From: Klebsormidium nitens
Lineage: Eukaryota; Streptophyta; Klebsormidiophyceae; Klebsormidiales; Klebsormidiaceae
DNA: 64,000 nt
NCBI GenBank assembly: GCA_000708835.1
Contig: DF237331.1
Coordinates: 25,444-89,443 of the forward strand
Direction: 5' to 3'
Shown here piece after piece: positions 33,401-45,400 of the stretch. How positions within the stretch are numbered: position 1 is the stretch's first letter; each line of letters starts with the position of its first letter. The notes beneath the pieces are model-generated. The model saw only the letters and a program-made list of their open reading frames with translations, had not been told where the DNA came from and made no database searches. Both the position numbers and the translations under genes were made by a program.

Positions 33401-36400
33401 ACACTTGTTCGAGGAGCTCGAGGACCCCTTTCGCGATCAGCTAGACGACTGCGAAAAGGGGGGGAGAAGTTTCGAATGTAAAGAAAGCCGGGGGAGAAAG
33501 CGGGTGAAGAGATTCACGGACATTAGCTGACGAGTGGCCTTGTGCTTGAGGAAATCCAAGACCGCCTTCGAGATGGGCTAGACGACTGCGCAAAAGCGAA
33601 AAGCAGGACTTGAGAAGAAGTCCCCAGAAGTGTCACGGGTCGAACGCCAGACGAAGAGACTGCTCCTGAAGAGATGTTGAGCCGTTTGTGTAAAACGCGT
33701 TTCTGCCTGCGCGGCACTCCCGCAAGGTGACTGCCGGTAAAGAGGGGGCACTCAATTACATCGCAGTCAAAACACACAGTTGGCACAGACGCTTCTTGAG
33801 AGCTCGCCTGCAGTAACTTCTACTATAGGACACAACGCGGGGTGATTAGGGACAGGCGCAGCTAAGCTCAGCTGGAGTCAGCGTCAGCCTATTGTTCAGA
33901 TGCTACTCGGACCTTGCTTGGAAGACTGGCACCTTGGCCTATTGACAGCATTCGCTTGAATTGCTGGGTTGCAGGCCGCTTGGATCACCTTGTTTCGAAA
34001 CGCTTAACCTGGGCCATATACTCTTGAGTGTTGCTTTGGCTTACATGGCTCGATGCCGGGCATCCCAATGCTCCGAACGACAGCAGCCAGGGACTCGCAC
34101 GCCTGCGCAACGGTGTTCTTGTCGTCGTCTTGGTCGAACGTTCGCAGGTACGTTTCCACGATGACGTCTGCAACGAAGGAAGGCCGTCAGAAATACATTG
34201 AACCTCCAAAAATGACTGCGGATTTGTGAACTTAGTGCACTGAGAACAGCCTCACTGTAAAATTGGCCTCAAAAGCCTCAGATATGAAAATGGGGCAAGA
34301 AGCGTCCGTGTATTCGTCGTAGTCGAACGTCTGCAGGCGTCCTTTTTCATCAGCTCGATGCACGCAGAAAGGGCGTCAAAAGTGACGCAACAAGGAATTT
34401 TAGCTGCGGTCACTTCTGAAGGGCACCTCGGTAGTGACCAAACTTATGGGCGTGAAGGTGCAAGCAACGGAGGTAGTGCCTTTCGAAGCCGCTTTGAAAA
34501 CGTGGCCACTGAAGAGCGACGTTCACAAATGCTGTGTGATCCAAAATGAGATACAGTAAACAAATACAGGAAGCTTTGCAACTTCTGGCGACTTCTGAAA
34601 GTTCCAAGTGCCCACCTAGAACGTGTTTGACTTGAGGTGGAAGAACCTGCAGAAAGCGAAAGCAGGCAATCTGGTGAGAGAGATGATTGTTCTTGGACTG
34701 AGACCCGCAAAGATGAAACATGCTTATGGCACTGAGGCTGCTGCTCGGCTGCTTATTGAAACGACCCGTTTATGGAGGCCTGAGAAGCCAGAGCAGACAT
34801 ACCGATTCGCATCCTAAAGTTGGGAAAGCAGTGACGAACGGCTGTTGAATTCGAGACGCACATCGAAAGCACTGGCGGCTTCAAAGAAATCAGGGACCCA
34901 GGAGAACCCAGGAACAAAGACTTACTTTGGAGGGGGGGATGGGGAAAGCGGTCACTGTCGCTGACAGCAGATCTGCAAGAGCATACGCGGGTTGCAGTGA
35001 GAAGCAGCTAAGGAGAGGAAGCCCCGTGCGTCGAGAGAAGGGAGGACAGGATGGAAACAGCCTCATCACGGTTGTTCACTGAATGGTAACGGCTGTGTTG
35101 CAGCTTCCATATGGAACTGAATCTCCTCGGCTTGGCGCCCGATGCGAAATCGAGGATGTGGAGCTGGACTTGATCATCAGATTTTTGACACAGGTCTGAG
35201 AGCCCCAGTCCAAAGAGGCGGTTCTGCTTGGAGTACTGGACGGGTCAAAATTCAAGTAACCGCAGCAAACTGCAGGATGGCTCTTGCATCTCGCAAAATC
35301 AAACTACACGATGCGTTCCAGCCTACTGATTTAGACAGATGCTTTTCGAGCAGATAACGGTTCCAAGACGCCATTCGGCTGTTCGAATGCCAATGGGGCA
35401 CTCCACTTGCAGATATGTGACTTGACCTTCTTATGACGAAGTTATTTTCTGGCAGGATGCAGTTCTGGTACCAAATGGTGTCTACAGTATAAGGTCAAGA
35501 GCTATCAGTAGTGCAAGATTCCTGTAAGCACGGCCTCAGTAAACACTCGTTGAAGATCGACGTGTCCCTGTCTAGCCAAGTGTCATCTCTCGGCTTTCGA
35601 GTGACGTCACCAACAGACTGGCTGAGACAGTTGCTTCCTCTCGCATGTGATAAAATCACAACGGCTAGAAGGAGAGCCGGCTGTGGAAAGAACCATGCTT
35701 CGGACATAGAAGACCACTTATGAATTGAAGCTCACGAGATTGATAAGCTTGTGGATTTGTCGCACGCACTCGTAGCAGCAAAACGCGGCGACCGATCGTA
35801 GAAGCAAAACGCGGGGACCGAGACTAAAACAAGATGCATTAAAACCCGCGCATACGAACTGCAAAAAGCATTGAAAGAAGAGCATAGCTCTTGGAAACGA
35901 CGTTTATTTGCTAAGCCGAAAGTGAGCTCACGTGTCAGCCGAAGATTGGCCGAAAAGGGATGCGTCCTTCAAAGCAGGCTCGAACCATAACCAGAGTCAC
36001 CAAAACGTTGTAAACTTTCTAACTCCGAATTTTGCGACAGCAAAAGTTTGTCGCGTGTATGCGTTGTCCCTTCTTCATCATCGGTCCACTTTCAGGTGTC
36101 CAGCGACAGTAGCTAGAAGTAGGGCGGGGATCGCTCTCGCACAAGAGTAATGACCAGAGAGGCCACGTGGGTAGGGCCGTCTGGAATAGGATCATGCGTT
36201 TTGCCAAGGGCTAGAGCTTGCGGTTTAGATCAGTCCCACGACGAGAAGGTCGACATCGCCGCACACTAGCAAATGCGATCGGAAGCTTCACCCAAAAGCT
36301 GGGGGTCTAGCACAGGTGAGTGAACTTTGAACGAAGAGGGCTCTGAAGAGCAGAGAGCAACGTTGTCTCCCCAGCCGTGTGCTTCGGTAAGCATCGAAGT

Positions 36401-39400
36401 CGAGCATAGCTAGTACAAACCCAGCCAGAATGCTGTTTAAGCTTCCAGCATTTGTCGCAATGTCTGAGCTAGGCTAGCAACAACCGTCACGTTGGTCTGC
36501 ATACGCGCGAGATACGGCTTGACACCGAGGTTGGAGGAAGAGTTCAAAGTGTTCCCACTTTGAACCGTCAGTTCAGCCACGCTGCTCAAACGAGAGCGGC
36601 GGCACGCTTCTTGAGAACGGGCCACGAGCACCATTCTCAAGACTTCGGCCCGCATCATAGCAGCCAAGCAATCTGCTCGATAGAAAAGAGGAAAGCCCCT
36701 CCCCTACTAAAATCAATTAGACTACCCGTTTTACAGACATAGACTACCCCTTTTGCACGGGTTTTCAGACCAAAAAAATGGGGAAAAAAAGAGAATTCGC
36801 TGAGGAATACATACGATCCAAGTGGGCTCGGTGTTCACATGATCAACTGTGACCAGATTTGAGCTCTGCTCTGATCGAGCGGCTTCACCGAACGGCCGAG
36901 AGATCGGGCAGCATCAAAGCAAGAGTGCACAATGGCGACCCCGTCTCATTTCCAAGCGCGGATTCCAGGACGGACTGGTAACGTTTACGGATCACGTTTC
37001 TGCTTCTGGCGGTAACAAAAATGATAGCAGGGTAAACACAATAGCAGGGGGAATAAGTTCGACCAAGCAACCTGCTGACACGCACACCTTCGACTTCAAC
37101 AGGTTGAGAGTTTTGTTCTGAGCAGCAAACAAAGTGGACAGAATGAGCTCCTGCCGTGGATAACCAGACTGTCAAGCCCTGGCGGGTACGAGAACTCCCA
37201 AAAAAAGAAGCACATGCAGCGTTGAGAGCACCGCTCACGTTCCAGCGACTGCACGGCCTGCAATCGTACGTCCTCGTGGAAGTACCCCGCCAGCTTCTTC
37301 AGCAGTTTCAGCGCCTCCTCTAGATACGGTACGAACGCTGTGCCGGCGTGCCGTGCGTATAGCCCCAGCGCCTGCGTGGAACAACATCGAGATTACATAA
37401 AATTACGTTATGTTAGGTTAGGTCACTGCCCAGAGAACAGACGGGGTCGCTTAGAAGTGTCAAATATATGCGGAGTTAAGGTGTATAGATTTAGATCACT
37501 GCCGGTAGACGGGTGGGTTTTAGGGGACGGAAGAGGTCCGAAGCCTGTGAAATTCAGATTGTAAATTTTGTGTGCCTAAGCGACTAGGAGGACCTTTCTG
37601 CTTACCGTGAAACGTCAAGAGATAGATGAGGAGAAGTAGTAAAAACAACAACTTTTGCAACTCTATTGATTCGACTCAACGTAAGCCCGATCCAATAACA
37701 GAACCGAGACTCTACCTGCGTGGCGGCGCTCTTCTCGTCCAGCACGCCCGTCCGTATGCTGAGGCTGGCGCGGCGGCGGTCCGAGTCGTCGTCCGAATCG
37801 GAGTCGGAAGAAAGGGCGGAGAGGGTGTTTTTGGCAGAGGGGGTGGCGGCAGACTCGTCGAAGAGGACTTGGCCGTCGTCCAGGTTGCAGGAGGCGAGCG
37901 TGAAGGGCATCACGTGGGGAAGGTACTGCAACGAAAAAGGCTCGGAGTCTGAGGGTCGGACACCGAGGATCGACTTACTGCTTAGGCAAAAAGCTGGTCC
38001 TCGGAGGGCAGGATGAGGTCAGGGCATTAAGGTGCGATAGGGTGAGATGATGTAAGGATGTCCCTTCCATCATCATCGGGATGCCCCAGCGGCCCTTCTC
38101 CGAAGAGGAGCGCCTTGGGGCGGCCGAAGCTCGAGGTAGGTCCCCCTTCAAAGGGAGTGCTTTCGCAGGAAGGATAGACCCGGGAAGGCTACGAGACCGC
38201 CAACCAGGGATTGCAAATTCCTGCTTAGATATTCCAAGCTGTCCGGTGTGGACATCCGTTGTGGACTTGATAACAATGAAGCAGGTTACTGACTGCCTGA
38301 GACCACCCCGAGAGAATGAGAGCAGTTCCGTGTGCGAAAAAGAACGCCAGGAAGATTCGCCTTCACGGATCTGTCCCCACCTAAAGCTGTTGTGAGAAGC
38401 AATCAGTGAGAAGCAATCAATGAGATGGCTCAGATTCGCCTCCAGTGCCGGGCACCCTTTTTGTGCCGCTCCTAGAAGATATCTTTGCCGTCGATTTGTA
38501 ACGCTTCACCTTGCCGCTGACTCTCTGAAGCGGCTCGTCAGGAAAGTTCTCAATAACAACAAGACATCGCACTACGATCCAGAAGATATCAGTTGCAAAC
38601 CCGATTCCAATAAATTTGCAATTTTCAATCTTCACGCGACGTGCGAAACTCCCAGAACGTCCAAGATCTCCAACCGAAAGAATCTGCCATCCATCCTAAA
38701 CAGCTATCTTCGGCAACCCTTAAGCATCCCTACAGTGACACCCGATTCTTAAGTTCGCGTCCGAGGTCCGCATTGCAAATGGCTTGACGCTGTAAAAAAG
38801 GTGACCATTCAGCGGGCCAAGCAGGAGACTCTTGCTTGGGGGCCAAGGCCGTTCAAACAACAAAAAGTGACCCATGATGGCAAGTACGTGACAGATATCT
38901 AAGAAGGAAGCGCTGACAAGATTCCCTTAAACCTTTAATGTGTTCGACAATTTATCCTGACCAGAGACTTGAATGATGTCATGATGACGTCTGATTGTTA
39001 GCAAGCGTTTCGACGACAACTCCACGGCAGGAGCTCTCAGGCATAACTCGTATGCTGCTCACAGACGAACTCATATGCACACTGCGGAAGGCGGCTCTGG
39101 CATGCAAGGGCGAGACAATGACAACCACAGCGGGTTTGCCGTGTCCAGCTCAATCATTGCCGGCTTTTCTAATGTATGTGCGCTGATTGATGAGGTTGCA
39201 AACAAGCCTGAAAGCTGTTCTGAATTGCACCAAGATTCGGCGTTTCAGGAAACAGAACGACTTCGACAGCAAGGATAAATCTTGATACCGGCCAGAGCAC
39301 AAAACAACAGCGGATTTTGTCCTACAACAGAGGCGCCGCGGTTGTTTTCGTGATCCAGAACGTTGAGCTCCTTTGGATTCATCTTCCCAAGCACCAATTG

Positions 39401-42400
39401 AAATACGGACGAGCTAGATCGTCTCTGCTGAAATGTCTGCAGTCCGCTGGTGCAAGAGCACCCTGTCCACTCTTGTAAAGTAGTCAGTCTGGAGCTTCTT
39501 GAGAGAAGTTCACCTTCAGGATGATGTGTGTAGAACTTGACTAGCAGGACAACTTAGTGGGGATCAAAAATTTGCAAGGGCTCTCATAAAAGTGCATGCA
39601 TCATAAAGCAGCAAGGAATCACCCCACACGAGCTCTTGAACAAACCTTCTGTCTGGACTTGCGGACTGCGGGAGTGCTTTTTCAGCAAAACGGAGGTCAG
39701 TCGGACAGCTTTCCAGGCGAAGCACAGGATGTTTCCAAAAATCCACAGAAAAAGCATCAAACCCAGAAGCTTTGGAGCGCCCAACCCTTGATCCAAGTCA
39801 AAAACCAATCCCGCCAACTCTTGGCAGCCTCCATATTATCATGTTGTAAGTATTGTTGTGGCTTTGGACAGCTGTGGAAAGTGAGGTTAGGCCATGCAAA
39901 AGCCCAGAAGCGCCGTGATCGCCATCTTTTAAAGGAAACAAATTCAGGCGACATCACAAACTCTGAGAAGACATCCTGGTTTCGAAGAACAAGCATGTCT
40001 TTGGATGGTAAGAGCGGGTCACAATGATATGGCTCAGAAAGAGGCACTAGAAGTGTTGAACAAACTGAATGAAGCCTAAAAGGCGCCGTCATTGCCGATG
40101 GGAGACCAGAACCAGCATAGGAAACACTCCAAGGCGTCTCTCTCTCGTCACTCGGACTATTTCGCCGACTTCTCAATAGCACTGTGGTTCAAGATCCCAC
40201 GCTTTTATCTTGGGCTCAGAGGTAGTCCATATGGGCAGATCAATCAGGAGCCCAAGAAGGTCCGTCATTGCCAAGGGAATACCAGAATCACAATCGAGAT
40301 CCTTTGACAACCTTGTGCCCACGTGGCTCAAGAAGGACGAAGCCATAATCAGTGGCGCCTCGCAAACGCCATCCTATTTACTTTCCTCGTCACGCTTGTG
40401 ACTACCGACATAAGAGATGCTGAATCTCTCCACAGACATGCGGTCTGCAGTGCCAAAGCATGCTGACCACAGGAAAATGATGTCCACTGTATGTTGAGAC
40501 AGCCTTTCATCGTATGCAGCGCTGTAAAAGCAATTGATGCACAAGTCTTGGTCCAATATATGTGTGCGAACCAAAAGCCCTGGAGACCCCACGGACAAGC
40601 AACCTCGTATGCTCTTCAAGAAAGACAACACTGGCATTCAAAGCTGGAAAGCACGACTCGTTTCGTTGCAAAAACCGGATCGGAGGGGGTCACATCTCCT
40701 ACCTATACTCATTGACTCGCTCTCTGCTTGAAGAAAGCAGTGGGCAGGAGTTGGACAGGCTCTGCGCCCTTCTTATTTCAAGGAAGTCTGAAATGTATAG
40801 TCTCCACGAACCTTTCTCAGCTCGAATAAAGTAACCCACAACAAGAACAATTCACAAGGGACTTATCGTGCAAACCGTCTCACTGACAAGCGGATCATAT
40901 TTCCATACCGGCTGGTGAGCTGCTTATTGGACGTAAACACATCAGACATGAGCAACTGACCGGCTTGCACGATGTCCCACAAGACGAAGGACGAGCGCAA
41001 AGAAGCAGCAAACTCGGATGCGGAACCAAATCAGAGTCAACGATGGACTAACCCAAAGGAAGCACAGACGGACTCGAAAGTTGCTATACTCAGCTTGAAG
41101 AAAGAAAAATGACATTCTGCAGGATCTGATTGTATGTTACACCACAGAAAATCCAAATGCTGCACGAGGCAAGGCCTTCCATGGTGGCTCAAAAGCGAAG
41201 ACTACCTGAAGTGGCCCAGTGTTCATGCCAACTTTCAAGGTTCTCCTTGCCACCTTCCCAAAGCAGCTTCTAGCATGATGCACTTCTTCAGAACGACACT
41301 CAGTATCACAACAGGCGTCAAGAGATTCCGCAGATACAGATACATACCAGTAATGGGTTCGGGCATCCACATGGACCTCAACGCATCACCACATTGCTTT
41401 TCAACATAAGATATTTGTCAGCATCAAGCCAAAAAACTTGTAAGGTGGACGACTCCGGCTCCCGAGGAGCATCCTCCATGCTTCCAAGGGTTTTCCCAAG
41501 CGACCCTCCTGCGAAAGCACAGCTCACCTGGGCAAAGTCGGCTCCCAAGGTCGTCGCAGCATGCCCCAAAAAGCCGTGGGTGTACTCTCGAAGCTCGCTG
41601 TAGTCCAAGGCAAAACCCTGCAGAATGGGAATGCGGACGGACGGTCAGCCAGCAGCATGCATCGAATGCTGACGGCTTCACAAAATCCATGCGCAAAACC
41701 AAATTCCTCGTTCAAAGGCGAGCACCAATATGGTCCGAAACCAAGTTGAAAAAGAAATACTATTCTGCTCCGCTTCCTGGTCGCCTTAGCCCGCCGGAGC
41801 TTTCCCCTCGCTTGCTTCCAAAGGCCTCCCGATGAGTCCCATAGCGTCCTCAGTAACTTGCTATTCACGACGTTCCAAAGAGAATACTGTCGTTTGAACC
41901 AGTCTCTTTCAGCAGACTCAAGCACTGCAAAAATAAGCAACTCGACGGCGCACCAGATGCACCGCAATTTCGAACCAGTCAAGTGCAGTTAAAACATCAG
42001 GGCAAGGATGACAACCCAACCAACCCCCAAACGAACGAAGGTTGCTCTGACGTCAGGCCAATCGTTGTCCGATTCAAGCGGCAATTGAAGGGACCCACGT
42101 GTTTTCATTAGGTCGCGCACCTTGAGGGCGTCCTCGATGAAGCCCGGAAGGACCGGCGCCATGGCCTCCTTCCCGACCGCCACCGCAATGACGCCAACCA
42201 TCTCCGTGGCACGTGCCCTGACCACCAGGTCCTTGTCTGACGTCAGCTGCATCAGCGCCTTGAGGGCAAACAGCGTGCGCTCCGCGTATGGCAGAAAGTG
42301 CTGCTCCGAGGCCGCTGCTGCGGAGCCAATCGCCGACTGCGAGGACACGACAAAAGGTGTAAGGAAACGACTGATGGCAAAGTTTGAAAGCCAAAATGTT

Positions 42401-45400
42401 GAGAACTGTGTCTCTGCTGCTCCGAGACCGCTGTTACAGTGCTGATCGCCGAGTGAGGAAGTGAGAGAACATTGCAAGCGTTAGGGACCCGAAAATGTAC
42501 CGAAGGTCGAGCAACACACTAACGACGGGGTTCCTGCCGCAGTAAAGCCGATCGTTGGATCAATATCTTTGGCAGGTGAAGAAAAACGTAAAGGACTCGT
42601 GACAGTGGTTCAATGCTGTCGAAGTCTCCGGACTCGATGAAATAGGGAGCGTGCACAAGCTGAGGCTGATGGTGGGCGAATATTTCCGACCGCGCTATAG
42701 AGAGCAGCGACCAAAGACTCACACGAGCTGGGAACGGACTCAGTGCACCTCGGCCACCCGACAAGAATTGTTTTCGGCCACCCGACAAGGATTGTTTCGG
42801 AAGGGTCAGTATCAAAAATCAGAATACCGTATGATCTTTCCTGCTGGCAACAGAGATCGCAGTCTGGAATCTCGGAAAATGTTTGTATTCAAATCGACTG
42901 AATGCCGCTCTTAGCTGAGCTAGGATTGATACGGAACGGACGCACGTTATTGATGGAACGGCACATCTCCAGCAAACAACTCCGGTATTCTGCACGATTT
43001 TGCACCATGTAGGCGCTGGTGCGAAAGGCGCATCCGACGTTTCGAACGACCAGATTACAAAAGCGCCGCTGGAATCGATAGAAGCTCACGTCTCGTTTGA
43101 ATTGGACTCCGGGATCACATCAACACGCCGAAAAGCAAAGCCCCAGAAACGTACTATGCAGATCTCTTGTAGCTCCCGCTTGTTGCTCTGCAGCGCCTCC
43201 ATTAGGTGCGCCATGAGGGGCTCCAGGAACGGCAGAATCTCCTCGCCCAAGTGCTCGCAGTAAGCCGCCAGTGCGTAGTATGCTTTTTCCTGTAGAGAGA
43301 CGACAGCCGAGGTTACAGCCACATCATATCTCATTGCCTTTCGGCATGTATCTCGCTTCTTCCTGCATCTGATTGGCTTCCCCTTTCGATTGAATAATTG
43401 AAGGGACTGCGCTCAAAGGACCATACCCTGATCGCAGTTGAGCCGAACCAGGACCTCGAAGCCTGATCCCTGTTTATGGGTCCCAGTCAAGAAACTGAAA
43501 GTTGAATGCCGTTCGCATATCGCTCCGCTCAACCACCTTTAGGAGACTGAGCGCTACCAGTCACGCACTAGAAACGTCTGTGGTTTTCTCCGGCCCAACC
43601 TGAGTTTTGACTTGTCTCAATCTTCGCAGGAGGAATGTCCGAAGTAATAACGAATTTGAGGAAACGTCCAACGCTTCCGAGCACCCGTCTCACCTGTACT
43701 TCGTCGTCCGGATCCTTGAGCAGGTCGAACACTGGCGGCAGCACTTGCTCATAGTGCTCCGCCATCTCCGGCTGCAGCGACTCCGCAAAGAGACCCAGCG
43801 CAAACGCCGACTGGCCCCTCACTTCCTTGTCCCCATCCTGAAGCCCCGCTAGAATGACCGGCAAAAGCTCTTTTAGCCGCTTGCGCATGACCTCTGCGCA
43901 GCCTTCGGCGATAACTCCAAGGGACGTGACGGCGGCTTCTCGGAAGAGCGGGTCGGGGCTTTGAATGGCTTGCTTGGCGAAGGCGGCGATGGGGGGGTAG
44001 ACTTGTTTCTTCGGGAGGTGCAGCGCTAGAGTGTCAATCACCTGCAACGGAGAACGGTTCATCAACTCCAGACCAGCATAAAAGTGCTTAAAAGCGATGG
44101 ACTGGAGAAGAAGATCACCAATCTGGATTGGTGAGAAATTTCAGAGCATCCACAACTGCGGCAATGTGCATCCGAGTGGAAGGAGCCGATGCACCACGGC
44201 AAACCTTGTATTATGTAGGAGAAGTCGAAACAGTAGCAGGAAAGGCACTCCGCAAGGTTCATAATTGGAGCAGAGGACAGTCAGCTGACCAGAGAAGCTT
44301 CCTGAATCTACTCGCTCAATCAGATGAACTTGTTCAGAGCCCAAAGCTCCATTGCACTTGCTGACTAACAATACTCCACTCAAAGAGAACCCTGCAGGCG
44401 CACATGCTTGGCACGAAAAACTGTTCTCACCTGTGCTGCCGACTTCTTTGCCGGATACTCGTCGTCGTCCACCCCCCCGCTCGCCTCCGCACACATTGGG
44501 CACAGGGCCCCCAGGATCGCCCCCACCAGCTTATGCTTCACCAACGTTTTCGGCTTGTATTTCGCCAGCCATGTCACGATCTGCAGAGTAAGATTCAGTT
44601 TACTGACTCGCACGTCGTAAGAGCGACGGCCAGTTGCAACCTGTGGACCCTCTGCAGGCCTTGTTAGATAGCCACAACAGATCAATCGCTGTCAGGAGGT
44701 TTGAATCATCGCAAGAGCGCACTCAACAAGGAAGATTCTAGATTCTCTGATAAGTTCTTCATGCTACTGAATGCAGGCAGACTAATGAACCGTCAGGTCT
44801 GTCTAAGCTCAAGGTTGTTGGTTGATTACCAACCCAGTTCAACATGAACAATGACAGAGCAACAAATCCTTGCTTAAAACGATTTGTATGTTGAGACCAC
44901 TACAACACTCTTGTTCCACAAGTTTGATTAATGGTCCGCTCTTCCCCTAGCATTTTTCGGGCACAACAACGCACCTGCAACGCTTGGTTTCTTGTACTTA
45001 GTTCGTACTTGGTCGTGGAAGCCACTTCCAAAGCAAAGTGGAGGATGCCAGGAATGGTGGGGCCAAGGAGAGGGGCGGGCGACTCGACAAGCTCGTCGAA
45101 GATCTCAAACGCCTTGCCGGCGGTGTCCTCATCGCCGTGGGCGAGGCAGAAGCGCGCGACGTCGAGCACGGGGGGAACTAGCTGGCGGAACATGAGCTGT
45201 GGCAGGAGAAAAGAAACGCGTTCTTTTCACCATCTCTCCTATTTCCGATCCGACCGGAGGTGCAAGTTTTATTCCAGGCCGAGGTTCAAAACAAAGAAAG
45301 TGCAAACAAATATAGAAACTATTGAAACAAGAAGTCGTGAGAGGGGGCTGGGTAGGGGCAGATGCGGGCAGCAGCAGAAGCATTAATGGTGCATTATCTG

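Noticed and set aside
36437-36667. Minus-strand frame MVLVARSQEACRRSRLSS considered as the importin-4 exon after 37239
   Set aside because: Poor match to the family and it needs a poor splice site. The short exon at 34972-34922 (HLLSATVTAFPIPPSK) fits position, phase and homology better.
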